A stretch of DNA of 64,000 nucleotides from Neptunicoccus sediminis. GTDB taxonomy: Bacteria > Pseudomonadota > Alphaproteobacteria > Rhodobacterales > Rhodobacteraceae. Made by a program: the position numbers and the translations under genes. The stretch is from the NCBI RefSeq assembly GCF_001719615.1, contig NZ_MDVX01000011.1:1-64000 (forward strand), read 5' to 3'. The notes under the pieces are model-generated. The model saw nothing but the letters and a program-made list of their open reading frames with translations, was not told where the DNA came from and searched no databases. Positions 16,435 through 25,210 of this stretch are shown here, one piece after another (the first letter of the stretch is position 1; every line of letters starts with the position of its first letter).

Positions 16435-18504
16435 GTGCGCGATCCCCGTTATGATATTCTGTTTGAGCCGATGGACATCGGCCCTGTAACTTCCAAAAAC
16501 CGTTTCTATCAGGTCCCTCATTGCAACGGCGGCGGGTATCGTGACCCGTCTGCAGCGGCAGCGATGCGCGGGATCAAGTCCCAAGGCGGCTGGGGCGTGG
16601 TGTTCACCGAACAATGCGAGATGCACCATACATCGGAAATCACCCCCTTCATCGAATTGCGGCTTTGGGAAGATAAAGACATCCCCCAGTTGCGCAAGAT
16701 GTCGGAAAAGATGAAGGAACACGGGGCGCTGGCGGGTATCCAACTGGCCTACTCCGGTATCAACGGGCCGAACCTTTATAGCAAAGAGGTTCCGCTGGCG
16801 GTGTCCGCCATGCCGATCCGCACCTTTACCAATGATCCGGTGCAGGCCCGTGCGCTCGACAAATCCGACATCCGAGACCTGCGACGCTGGTTTGTGAATG
16901 CGGCCAAACGCTCCAAAGACGCGGGCTTTGACCTGATCTGTCTTTACGGGGCGCACGGGTTTGGCATCTTCCAGCATTTTCTAAGCCGCGCCACAAACCA
17001 GCGCAGCGATGAATACGGTGGCAGTCTGGAAAACCGTGCACGTTTCGTAAACGAGGTCATCTCGGACATGCGCGATGCGGTGGGGGATACGATGGGGATC
17101 ACCCTGCGGGTCAGTTTGGATGAAACCATCGGGGATCTGGGCTTTTCCAACGCCGAAGTGCGCGACTTTATCGAAATGAACCGTGACCTGCCGGACCTTT
17201 GGGATCTGGCGCAGGGCACGTGGGAAGATTGCTCCGGCCCGTCACGGTTCAAGGAGGAGGCTGCGCAGGAACAACTGGTGCGGGGCATTCACGATCTGAC
17301 CGAAAAACCGATCGTCGGGGTCGGTCGGTTCACCTCTCCGGATGTTATGGCCAAAATGATCCGCAGCGGCACGCTGGACTTTATCGGCTGCGCCCGTCCC
17401 TCCATTGCCGACCCGTTCCTGCCCAAAAAGATCGAGGAAGGCCGCATCGAAGACATCCGCGAATGTATCGGCTGCAATATCTGCATCACCGGTGACATGA
17501 CCATGTCCATCAGCCGTTGCACCCAGAACCCGACCTTTATGGAGGAATGGCGCAAGGGCTGGCATCCCGAACAGATGAACGCCAAAGGGGGCAGCAGTTC
17601 CGTGCTGGTCGTGGGCTCCGGTCCGGCAGGACTTGAGGCGACCCGTGCTTTGGCGGAACGGGGCTATGATGTGGCACTGGCCGAAGCCAAGACGGTTCTG
17701 GGCGGTCGCGTCACCCGTGAACGCCAGCTTCCGGGCCTAAGTGCTTGGGGCCGTGTGGTGGATTACCGCGAATACCAGATCAGCCAGAAACCGAATGTGG
17801 AAACCTATTTTGACAGCGCGCTCGACGCGGGCAGCATTCTGGAATTCGGCTTTGAAAATATCTGCATCGCCACCGGCGCAAACTGGCGCGACGACGGGGT
17901 TTCACGCCAGCATGTGGTGCCGATGGCTATTGACAGGAATATGCCGGTTTATACGCCGGATCACATCATGGATGGGAAAATCCCCTCGGGTAAAGTCGTG
18001 ATTTACGACGATGACCATTACTATATGGGCGGCGTGCTGGCCGAACTTTTGGTCAATGCGGGCTGTGAGGTTACGATCATCACCCCTTCGGCCTATCTGT
18101 CAGACTGGACGGTTAACACGTTGGAACAACATGCGATCCACAAAAAACTGGCGGGTATGGGGGTGAATGTTGTGCTGAACCGTGGCGTCATCCGGATTGC
18201 GGCGGATCATGTGGTGTCCGACTGCGTCTACACCGGCACGGAGCAAAATTTCGACTGCGGGTCTGTGGTCATGGTGGCCAGCAAGCTGGAAAACAACGAA
18301 CTTTACCACGCCCTTAAATCGCGGGAGTCTGAATGGGCGGATGCTGGGATCAAATCGGTGCAGATCATCGGGGATGCCAATGCCCCCGGACCGATTGCTT
18401 GGGCCACATATGCCGGACACCGTTATGCACGGGAACTGGACGGGGAAGACATCGCAGACGCACTGCCCTTCCGCCGCGAAATCACCGAACTGGCGGTGGA
18501 CTAA
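16435..18504 (+). CDS. Trimethylamine dehydrogenase-family FMN/4Fe-4S flavoprotein
   Basis: Three-part flavoprotein of 689 residues: an FMN TIM-barrel of the Old Yellow Enzyme type, a 4Fe-4S site (CIGCNIC then Cys 11 residues on, near 345-360) and C-terminal dinucleotide-binding domains (VVGSGPAGLEA). It aligns closely by eye with trimethylamine dehydrogenase. Counting from GTG 16435, Cys30 falls on the residue that covalently binds FMN. The aromatic-bowl positions differ: residue 60 is Gln instead of Tyr and residue 105 is Ala instead of Trp. A different secondary or tertiary amine, such as an N-methylated amino acid or polyamine, is therefore more likely than trimethylamine. The ribosome site AGGAGG lies 6 nt before the GTG, and LysR box 3 lies upstream. 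Confidence 0.85.
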   Translation: MRDPRYDILFEPMDIGPVTSKNRFYQVPHCNGGGYRDPSAAAAMRGIKSQGGWGVVFTEQCEMHHTSEITPFIELRLWEDKDIPQLRKMSEKMKEHGALAGIQLAYSGINGPNLYSKEVPLAVSAMPIRTFTNDPVQARALDKSDIRDLRRWFVNAAKRSKDAGFDLICLYGAHGFGIFQHFLSRATNQRSDEYGGSLENRARFVNEVISDMRDAVGDTMGITLRVSLDETIGDLGFSNAEVRDFIEMNRDLPDLWDLAQGTWEDCSGPSRFKEEAAQEQLVRGIHDLTEKPIVGVGRFTSPDVMAKMIRSGTLDFIGCARPSIADPFLPKKIEEGRIEDIRECIGCNICITGDMTMSISRCTQNPTFMEEWRKGWHPEQMNAKGGSSSVLVVGSGPAGLEATRALAERGYDVALAEAKTVLGGRVTRERQLPGLSAWGRVVDYREYQISQKPNVETYFDSALDAGSILEFGFENICIATGANWRDDGVSRQHVVPMAIDRNMPVYTPDHIMDGKIPSGKVVIYDDDHYYMGGVLAELLVNAGCEVTIITPSAYLSDWTVNTLEQHAIHKKLAGMGVNVVLNRGVIRIAADHVVSDCVYTGTEQNFDCGSVVMVASKLENNELYHALKSRESEWADAGIKSVQIIGDANAPGPIAWATYAGHRYARELDGEDIADALPFRREITELAVD

Positions 18505-18516
18505 GCATCACTCAAC

Positions 18517-18543
18517 CACAGGGGGCGGCATCCGTCCCCTGTG
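18517..18543 (+). terminator. Hairpin after the flavoprotein gene
   Basis: Perfect 8-bp stem (CACAGGGG and complement) with an 11-nt loop, 13 nt after the stop codon. No T-run follows, so it may be a weak or factor-dependent terminator or an RNA-stabilising element. Confidence 0.45.
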
Positions 18544-18645
18544 CCGCGTTAAGGGACGGGCCGGGCTTTGGACGCGCGACAATCATCGATTCCAAAAGCG
18601 ATTGAATTCAATGCATTGCGCACTGGTTCCGCCCGATTATGCGGC

Positions 18646-18662
18646 ATTAGGTTTTCCCTAAT
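18646..18662 (+). promoter_or_regulatory. LysR-type box 4 (ATTAG-N7-CTAAT)
   Basis: Perfect 5-bp inverted repeat with a 7-nt spacer, about 85 nt before the start of the ABC transporter operon. It shares the TTAGG-N5-CCTAA core with the other three boxes. Confidence 0.65.
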
Positions 18663-18745
18663 ACGGGCTGAGGGAGACAATTCTTACCAACTGCTCAAGC
18701 CTCTCTTACTGTCCTTTTCAACACCACCGCCACCGGGGAGCGCCT

Positions 18746-19837
18746 GTGTCTTTAGAAAATCCGAACGCCATTGAAGTCCGCGAAGCCGTCAAGCGGTATG
18801 GCGATTTTACTGCTTTGAAAACTATCTCTCTGTCCATCAAGGACAATGAATTTTTCACCCTGCTTGGTCCTTCGGGCTGTGGTAAAACCACGCTTTTGCG
18901 GATGATTGCGGGGTTTGAGGATGTGACCGAAGGGGCGATCTATCTTTATGATGAGGAAATCGCCGGTCTGCCGCCCCACAAACGCCCCGTGAACACGGTT
19001 TTTCAGAACTACGCCCTGTTCCCCCATAAGACCGTGCTCGACAATGTGGCTTTCGGACTGCAAATGCGCGGAAACTCCAAAGCTGACTCCCGCAAACGGG
19101 CGGGCGAGATGCTGGAACTGGTGCAGCTGTCGCAATTTGCAGGCCGCAAGCCTTCGCAGTTGTCGGGGGGCCAGCAGCAAAGGGTCGCACTGGCCCGCGC
19201 ATTGGCCCCGCAGCCAAAGGTTCTGTTGCTGGACGAACCATTGTCGGCCCTTGATCTGAAACTGCGCAAGGCGATGCAACTGGAATTGAAACACCTGCAA
19301 CGGGAAACCGGCATCACCTTTATTTTTGTGACCCACGATCAGGAAGAAGCCCTGACCATGTCCGACCGGATCGCTGTCATGTCGTCGGGCGAATTGCAGC
19401 AACTGGGGGACGCCAGAGAGATTTACGAAAGCCCGCGCAATATGTTTGTCGCGGATTTCATCGGAGAAACCAACCTGTTGGGGGTGTCGGTAGACCGCGT
19501 GGAAGCCGGACAGGCGGTGTGTCATCTGGGGGGTGGTCACGCGCTGACCTGTGCAGCGGTCGAAGACGTGGCTGCCGGATCGGATGTCCATCTTTCGGTC
19601 AGACCGGAGCGACTGTTCCTGACCCCCGAAGCGGAATCCGCCGATGGCATGAAGGCCACTGTGCGTGAGAATATCTTTGTGGGTACCGACATCACCACCC
19701 TTGTGGATCTGGCAGACGGACCGCAATTCACCATCCGCACCTCTAATTCGGAGCGGGGCAACAAACGTATCTTTGAACCCGGCACCCCCGTATTCGTTAA
19801 CATGGAGCATGGGGCCGCACGGCTCTTGGTAGACTGA
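18746..19837 (+). CDS. potA: ABC transporter ATPase, spermidine/putrescine type (PotA)
   Basis: ATP-binding subunit of 363 residues. The Walker A GPSGCGKTT is at 41-49, the signature is LSGGQQQRVALARAL, and Walker B is LLLDEPLSALD followed by the H-loop FVTHDQEEA. A C-terminal TOBE region begins near residue 285. It couples ATP hydrolysis to import of cationic organic compounds. The start is GTG 18746, supported by GGGGAG upstream. It shares one base with the following permease gene. The acetylpolyamine amidohydrolase downstream suggests an N-modified polyamine as cargo. Confidence 0.92.
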   Translation: MSLENPNAIEVREAVKRYGDFTALKTISLSIKDNEFFTLLGPSGCGKTTLLRMIAGFEDVTEGAIYLYDEEIAGLPPHKRPVNTVFQNYALFPHKTVLDNVAFGLQMRGNSKADSRKRAGEMLELVQLSQFAGRKPSQLSGGQQQRVALARALAPQPKVLLLDEPLSALDLKLRKAMQLELKHLQRETGITFIFVTHDQEEALTMSDRIAVMSSGELQQLGDAREIYESPRNMFVADFIGETNLLGVSVDRVEAGQAVCHLGGGHALTCAAVEDVAAGSDVHLSVRPERLFLTPEAESADGMKATVRENIFVGTDITTLVDLADGPQFTIRTSNSERGNKRIFEPGTPVFVNMEHGAARLLVD

Positions 19838-20766
19838 TGGCAGGCGGCGCAACTTCAGGCGGCAGTGCCGTCACCGACACCTACAAAGAAGCCCGCAACT
19901 GGCTGTTGCTTCCGGCATGGATCACGCTCGGCTTTTTGGTGCTGGCGCCGGTCCTTTTGATGCTGGTCTATTCCTTTCTGACCAAAGAATTCAGGGGCGG
20001 CGTCATTTGGGAATTTTCACTGGCGGCCTATGACCAGTTTTTCTTTGACCGTGGTCTCTTCGGGGATGATCCCGCGCAGATCGAGTGGACCTATATTGCG
20101 ATTTTCTGGCGCTCTATCTGGCAGGCGGGGGTGGCAACGCTTCTCAGTCTCGCCATCGGGTTTCCGACCGCCTATTTCATCGCCACGCGGCCTGAAAAAC
20201 AGCGCGTGATCTGGGTGTTTCTGATCACGATCCCCTATTGGGTGAACCTGCTGATCCGAACCGTTTCTATGCGGTTTCTGTTACGCGACGAGGGGCCTCT
20301 GAACTCTTTCTTCATGGCCACAGGGCTGGTGGATGGTCCGATTCATATGATCAATACAAATTTCGCGGTGCAGGTCGGGCTGTTCTATTCCTATCTGCCC
20401 TTCATGGTGCTGCCAATCTATGCCGCGGTGGAGCGCTATAATTTCACCCTCAGCGAAGCGGCGGCGGATCTTTATGCCAACAAATGGATCACCCTGCGCC
20501 ACATCGTGTTGCCCGCAGTGAAACCGGGGGTGGTTGCGGGCTGTATTCTTGTGTTCGTGCCCTCGCTGGGGTCGTTTCTGGCACCTGATCTTCTGGGGGG
20601 TGCGAAGAATTTCATGATCGGCTCTTTGATCGAAGAGCAGTTCAAAGGCAACGCGGGCAACTGGCCCTTTGGTGCGGCAGCGTCGATGATCCTGCTGACG
20701 ATGGTGCTGATTATTCTGGTGATCTATGCACGGGCGCAGGCCCGCAGCGACAAAGAGGCGGGCTAA
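19837..20766 (+). CDS. potB: ABC transporter permease (PotB-like)
   Basis: Inner-membrane permease of 309 residues with about six membrane helices. The coupling EAA-type loop is visible (SEAAADLYANKWITLRHIVLPAVKPGVVAG). It forms the translocation channel with the PotC-like protein encoded 3 nt downstream. Its start overlaps the potA stop by one base, so the first residues (MAGGATSGGS) are set by that coupling. Confidence 0.92.
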   Translation: MAGGATSGGSAVTDTYKEARNWLLLPAWITLGFLVLAPVLLMLVYSFLTKEFRGGVIWEFSLAAYDQFFFDRGLFGDDPAQIEWTYIAIFWRSIWQAGVATLLSLAIGFPTAYFIATRPEKQRVIWVFLITIPYWVNLLIRTVSMRFLLRDEGPLNSFFMATGLVDGPIHMINTNFAVQVGLFYSYLPFMVLPIYAAVERYNFTLSEAAADLYANKWITLRHIVLPAVKPGVVAGCILVFVPSLGSFLAPDLLGGAKNFMIGSLIEEQFKGNAGNWPFGAAASMILLTMVLIILVIYARAQARSDKEAG

Positions 20767-20769
20767 GCG

Positions 20770-21579
20770 ATGGCAACACGCAGGTATGACATTAAATCCT
20801 ACTCCGGCTTTTTGCAGATCACGCTGCTTTGTCTGTTCGTGCTTTATGCGCCGCTGATCGTCGTAGCGGTCTACAGCCTAAACGCATCGGAATCCATCGC
20901 TGTATGGGAAGGGTTTTCCCTGCGATGGTATGCGGATGTGTTCACCGGCTCGGAAAGTGCAAAGTTCAAAGTGGCGGCGCGCAACAGTTTTGTCATTGCG
21001 ATTATCGCGGCGAGTGTGGCCACCACGATTGCGACCCTTGCAGCAACAGCCATGGTGCGCGGTGGTAAATTCCGGCTGCGCGCCTGGTCTTTCGGGTTGA
21101 TCTCCTTGCCGCTGATGGTGCCTGAAATCGTTACTGCGGTGGCCACGCTGATCTTCTTCAACTCCATCGGGTTTGAGCGGGGTTTGCTGACGATCCTGCT
21201 GGCCCATATCGCCTTTTGCATCCCCTTTGCCTATTTGCCGATCTCTGCGCGGATGCAGAGTATTGAGGACACTTACGAACAGGCGGCCCAAGACCTTTAT
21301 GCCACCAAACGACAGGCGTTTACCAAGATCCTCCTGCCGTTGATGCTACCGGGAATAATCTCGGGCTATCTGCTGGCCTTTATCATTTCCCTTGATGATT
21401 TCATCATCACGAACTTCGTCAAAGGGGCCGGCGTCGAGACCCTGCCAACAGCGATTTTCGGGGCAGTCAAACAGGGGATCAAACCCAATATCATGGCCAT
21501 TTCGACGATGCTTTTGGGCTTTTCCATCCTGATGGTGCTGATTTCCTATCTCGTCAGCCGAACCGACAAAAAACCTTAA
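20770..21579 (+). CDS. potC: ABC transporter permease (PotC-like)
   Basis: Second permease of 269 residues, again six-helix. Its EAA loop is [30 protein letters not shown], followed by the PotC-typical [15 protein letters not shown]. It begins 3 nt after potB and is followed by potD after 24 nt. Confidence 0.93.
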   Translation: MATRRYDIKSYSGFLQITLLCLFVLYAPLIVVAVYSLNASESIAVWEGFSLRWYADVFTGSESAKFKVAARNSFVIAIIAASVATTIATLAATAMVRGGKFRLRAWSFGLISLPLMVPEIVTAVATLIFFNSIGFERGLLTILLAHIAFCIPFAYLPISARMQSIEDTYEQAAQDLYATKRQAFTKILLPLMLPGIISGYLLAFIISLDDFIITNFVKGAGVETLPTAIFGAVKQGIKPNIMAISTMLLGFSILMVLISYLVSRTDKKP

Positions 21580-21603
21580 CCAAAACCAACAGTGGAGACA
21601 AAA

Positions 21604-22638
21604 ATGAAAAAACTACTTACCACCACCGCAGCCGCTACCGCGCTTTTGATGGGGGCGTCTGGGGCGCAGGCGGAAGGCAAACTGGCGATCTATCACTGGT
21701 TTGAATACATCCCGCAGGAGCTTCTGGACAAGTTCAGCGCCGAGCATGATGTAGAAGTCATCATGGATACCTACGATTCAAACGAGTCCATGCTCGCCAC
21801 GCTTAAGGCTGGCGCAATCGGTACCTATGATGTGGCGGTCCCGACCGATTACATGGTTTCGATCCTGATCTCAGAGGGTCTGGCCGATGAAATCGCGCCA
21901 GGTGAGTTGAAGAATATCGGCAACGTTAAGGATGCCTTCACCGATCCGGCCTATGACCCCGGTCTGAAACACTCAATCCCCTATCAGGGGGGCACAACCA
22001 GCTTTTCCGTCGATACCGCTGAATATGCCGGTGACGTGAACACCACGGATGTTATCTTTAATCCGCCGTCCGAATTGCACGGCAAGATCAACATTCTGGA
22101 CAGTCAGGGCGAGGTTCTGGCACTGGCTGCGGTCCACATGGGCATTCCGCAATGCTCTACCGACCGCGAACAGCTCAAGGCGCTGAACGCAATGCTGCAG
22201 GCGGCGAAACCCCATTGGGCGTCGTTTAACTCTGACACCGCCAAAGAGGTTCTGGCGGCAGGCGATGTCACAGTCGGGATGATCTTTAACGGCTATGCCG
22301 CCAAAGCCGCAGAAGCCCGCGACACGCTACAATATGCTTTCCCGAAACAAGGCTGGGTGAACTGGATGGACAGTGTTGTCCTGCTTAAAGATGCACCAAA
22401 CCGCGAGAATGCGCTGAAGTTCATGGATTTCCTGCTGGAACCGGAAAATATCGCAGCGGTCACGAATTTCGCGCGCTACCGCGATGTTGTGACGGGCAGC
22501 GAGGCGTTTCACGATCCGGCCCTTGCTCAGGAACCTGAAGGCAACCCGCCAGCGGGGATTGAAGGGGTTTTCGTGCAGGCCTGTGATGCGGAAACACAGG
22601 CGGTCTACGACAAGATCTGGACCAATCTGAAGAAATAA
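21604..22638 (+). CDS. potD: Periplasmic polyamine-type binding protein (PotD-like)
   Basis: Solute-binding protein of 344 residues. A signal peptide is followed by cleavage near SGAQA-EG. The mature protein starts KLAIYHWFEYIPQELLDKF, the PotD/PotF-style opening. Aromatic and acidic residues typical of polyamine binding are scattered through the cleft region (DTYDSNESM, VPTDYMVS). I chose ATG 21604, preceded by GTGGAGAC. It should capture the imported amine. A 7-bp hairpin with TTTT follows at 22650-22684. Confidence 0.9.
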   Translation: MKKLLTTTAAATALLMGASGAQAEGKLAIYHWFEYIPQELLDKFSAEHDVEVIMDTYDSNESMLATLKAGAIGTYDVAVPTDYMVSILISEGLADEIAPGELKNIGNVKDAFTDPAYDPGLKHSIPYQGGTTSFSVDTAEYAGDVNTTDVIFNPPSELHGKINILDSQGEVLALAAVHMGIPQCSTDREQLKALNAMLQAAKPHWASFNSDTAKEVLAAGDVTVGMIFNGYAAKAAEARDTLQYAFPKQGWVNWMDSVVLLKDAPNRENALKFMDFLLEPENIAAVTNFARYRDVVTGSEAFHDPALAQEPEGNPPAGIEGVFVQACDAETQAVYDKIWTNLKK

Positions 22639-22649
22639 AGTCAAGTCGG

Positions 22650-22684
22650 GGCGCGGATCGACCAACAGGCGAACCGCGCCTTTT
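22650..22684 (+). terminator. Hairpin between potD and the amidohydrolase gene
   Basis: GGCGCGG at 22650-22656 pairs with CCGCGCC at 22674-22680, followed by TTTT. It looks like a partial rho-independent terminator that could set transporter expression above the downstream enzymes, 20 nt before the next gene. Confidence 0.5.
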
Positions 22685-22703
22685 ACGGTATAGGGAATGG
22701 GCG

Positions 22704-23741
22704 ATGGAAACGATTTTCACAGAGAAGCACCGGCTGCGGGATGCCAAAACCGAACTCTTCGGCGGCGAGTTGGTGTCCCCCCATGAGCGGCCAAGCCGCG
22801 CGGAATATGTGATACAACGGGTGCGCGATGTTGCGCTGGGTCCGGTTAGTGTTCCGGCGGATTTCGGGCTCGACCCGATCCTTGCCATTCACAAACCGGA
22901 TTTTGTCAGTTTCCTGCAAACGGCTTGGGAACGCTGGCAGGACGCGGGTTTCAAGGGCGAGGCGATGCCGACCACATGGGTCGGGCGGCGCATGTCGGAC
23001 AAGCGCCCCAACTTTATCGAAGGTCAGGTCGGGTATTACGCGCTCGCCGGAGAAACCAGCATCAGCGGTGGCACGTGGGAAGCCGCCTATGCCAGCGCGC
23101 AAGTGGCGCTTACAGGGGCGGATCGCATTAACAAAGGTGCGCAAACCGTGTTTTCGCTGTGCCGTCCCCCCGGCCATCATGCCACGTCGGATATGTATGG
23201 CGGTTATTGTTTTCTCAACAACGCCGCGATTGCCGCGCAATTTTACCGGGATACGGGTGCCAAACGGGTGGCGATATTGGATGTGGATTTCCACCACGGC
23301 AACGGAACGCAGGACATCTTTTATGATCGGGATGATGTCTTGTTTGTATCGCTGCACGGGGACCCTCTGGAGACATTTCCCTATCAGCTTGGCCATGCCG
23401 ATGAACAGGGCAGCGGTGCGGGCGAAGGGTTTAACGTCAATTATCCCATGCCCCCCGACACGCCGTTTGCGGTCTGGCGTCAAGCGCTGGCCAAAGGGCT
23501 GGAGCGGATCGCAGCGCATGCGCCGGATGTGCTGGTTATCTCGCTTGGCGTTGATACCTTTGAAAATGATCCAATCAGTTTCTTTAAGCTAAAGAGCGAC
23601 GATTTCACTACGATGGGTGCCGATATTGCCCGCGCCGGATTGCCCACCCATTTTATCATGGAAGGCGGTTACGACGTGGAAGAAATCGGCGTGAACGCGG
23701 TGAATGTGCTACAGGGATTCATCGCGGAACGGGGGGCGTAA
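22704..23741 (+). CDS. Acetylpolyamine amidohydrolase (class II HDAC-like)
   Basis: Zn-dependent deacetylase of 345 residues, near the 341 of the Mycoplana enzyme. All catalytic residues are present at identical numbering: His158-His159 in RPPGHHA, Zn ligands Asp195 and His197 in DVDFHHGNG, Asp284 in GVDTFE, and Tyr323 in GGY. The opening resembles the acetylpolyamine-specific branch rather than histone deacetylases. Expected reaction is hydrolysis of N-acetyl putrescine, cadaverine or spermidine to the free amine and acetate in the cytoplasm. Its place after potABCD argues for uptake and deacetylation of acetylpolyamines. Confidence 0.9.
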   Translation: METIFTEKHRLRDAKTELFGGELVSPHERPSRAEYVIQRVRDVALGPVSVPADFGLDPILAIHKPDFVSFLQTAWERWQDAGFKGEAMPTTWVGRRMSDKRPNFIEGQVGYYALAGETSISGGTWEAAYASAQVALTGADRINKGAQTVFSLCRPPGHHATSDMYGGYCFLNNAAIAAQFYRDTGAKRVAILDVDFHHGNGTQDIFYDRDDVLFVSLHGDPLETFPYQLGHADEQGSGAGEGFNVNYPMPPDTPFAVWRQALAKGLERIAAHAPDVLVISLGVDTFENDPISFFKLKSDDFTTMGADIARAGLPTHFIMEGGYDVEEIGVNAVNVLQGFIAERGA

Positions 23742-23745
23742 GATC

Positions 23746-24519
23746 ATGCGCATCGGGGTTTGGCAGGATGAAACGCCTTCTGGCGGGGTCGCGGCGGCAC
23801 GGCAGGTAATCGCCACCGCGCTTGGGCAGGCGCAGGCAGAGGGGGTGGAGATTCTCGTCTTTCCCGAATGTTTCCTGACCGGATATTTCCGCGACGCACA
23901 GCAGGTCGCCCCCTGTGCTGGTGCAGTGACAGCAGAGGAAATCGCAGCGCTGCAAAATCTATGCGATGATACGGGCGTTGCCTTTGTGCTGGGCAGCTAT
24001 CTTCCGGTTCAGGACGCCACCGCAAACGTGGCTTTGGTCTTCCGGCCCCAGACAGGGACTCCGCTGACCTATCACAAACGCGCCCTTTACGGGGATTGGG
24101 AGAAATCTGTTTTTCAGGCGGGCCGCGGTCCGTTGCTTTTCGACTACAAGGGCAAAACCTTTGCGGTGCTGATATGCTTTGATGTGGAATTTCCCGAACT
24201 GGTACGGGAGGCAGCACAGCTTGGGGCGGAGGCGGTACTGGTGCCCACTGCCCTGATGGAGCCGGACCACTGGGTGCCCGATCTGATGGTCCCCTCCCGC
24301 GCCATCGAGAATAATGTGATGCTGGCCTATGCCAACCGCATCGGGGTTGAAGGGCACCTGACCTTCATCGGCAAAAGCCAGCTTTGCGATGCGGACACGT
24401 CCCACCGCGTTGTGCACAGCGAAACCGGAGTCGGATTGATCAGCGCAGAGTTGCAAGTGAACCCCGCAGCGACCGATTACCTCCGCGAGATCAACACGCA
24501 AGGATTGCCAAAACCCTGA
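23746..24519 (+). CDS. Nitrilase-superfamily carbon-nitrogen hydrolase
   Basis: Nitrilase-fold amidase of 257 residues with the complete catalytic triad: Glu41 (FPECF), Lys111 (YHKRALYG) and Cys144 (LICFDVEFPEL). A supporting Glu119 lies in DWEKS. Members cleave amides, N-carbamoyl compounds or nitriles, and N-carbamoylputrescine amidase is one related branch. The start ATG 23746 lies 4 nt after the amidohydrolase stop; an in-frame upstream codon would sit inside that gene. As the last gene of the cluster it may hydrolyse an amide made during polyamine breakdown, but the substrate is unproven. Confidence 0.85.
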   Translation: MRIGVWQDETPSGGVAAARQVIATALGQAQAEGVEILVFPECFLTGYFRDAQQVAPCAGAVTAEEIAALQNLCDDTGVAFVLGSYLPVQDATANVALVFRPQTGTPLTYHKRALYGDWEKSVFQAGRGPLLFDYKGKTFAVLICFDVEFPELVREAAQLGAEAVLVPTALMEPDHWVPDLMVPSRAIENNVMLAYANRIGVEGHLTFIGKSQLCDADTSHRVVHSETGVGLISAELQVNPAATDYLREINTQGLPKP

Positions 24520-24577
24520 TGACGTCAGGAGGGGGCGGTCTACGGGGGCGGTTCTGCCATGAAACGCCCCGAACTGG

Positions 24578-25006
24578 CTACATCCATGCCAGTGTTGCCC
24601 CGATCAAAACCAGATACCGTCCCGCTTTGGCAGTGGTGACAAGCAAGACAAACGGCAGCAGCGGTTCGCGCATTATACCTGCCACCACCGTCAGGGGATC
24701 CCCGACAATTGGCAGCCAACTGCCAAGCAATGACCAGCGTCCGTAGCGGTGATACCACGCTTGCGCCTTAGCAAGCTGGCGGGGATTTGCAGGAAACCAG
24801 CGCTTGTCCTGAAATCGCAGCAGGAACCGCCCCAGATACCAGTTGATCACCGCGCCAAGAACATTGCCTATTGTGGCCACAATAAACAAAACCGCCACGG
24901 GATAATCCTGCGTCAGCAACAGCCCCACCAACACCGCTTCGGATTGAAGCGGCAAAATGGTAGCTGCGATCAGGGCGGCGGTGAACAGGCCGAGATAGGC
25001 AATCAT
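24578..25006 (-). CDS. YqaA/DedA-like small membrane protein
   Basis: Membrane protein of 142 residues related to the VTT/DedA family (YqaA type). It has an N-terminal re-entrant region ATILPLQSEAVLVGLLL, a GNVLGAVINWYLGRF motif, and SWLPIVGDPLTVVAGIMR near the C-terminal half. DedA relatives are linked to lipid transport and membrane homeostasis. It is convergent with the amidase gene and divergent from the membrane protein at 25211. Confidence 0.85.
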   Translation of the reverse strand: MIAYLGLFTAALIAATILPLQSEAVLVGLLLTQDYPVAVLFIVATIGNVLGAVINWYLGRFLLRFQDKRWFPANPRQLAKAQAWYHRYGRWSLLGSWLPIVGDPLTVVAGIMREPLLPFVLLVTTAKAGRYLVLIGATLAWM

Positions 25007-25141
25007 CCGGCGGCTGCCGTCGGGGTATTTCGGGGTTTCAACATATCTTCACAAGGCTGCGGGTCGCCCACTCCCTACCCTCTAAGCACCTGCGATACCA
25101 CAGAAACCTTAAGCTGTCGAAAAAGTTATCCACAGGCAGAG

Positions 25142-25166
25142 GGAACCATTTTGCGCCCCGAACGTT
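25142..25166 (+). promoter_or_regulatory. Candidate EcfG-type general stress promoter
   Basis: GGAAC at 25142-25146 and CGTT at 25163-25166 are separated by 16 nt. This matches the GGAAC-N16/17-CGTT promoter of alphaproteobacterial ECF15/EcfG sigma factors. The start point would be near 25173, about 38 nt before ATG 25211. Confidence 0.6.
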
Positions 25167-25210
25167 CTTTTCCCGAGCAGAGGTTCAATAAAAACCGGAA
25201 AGGTAAGAGT

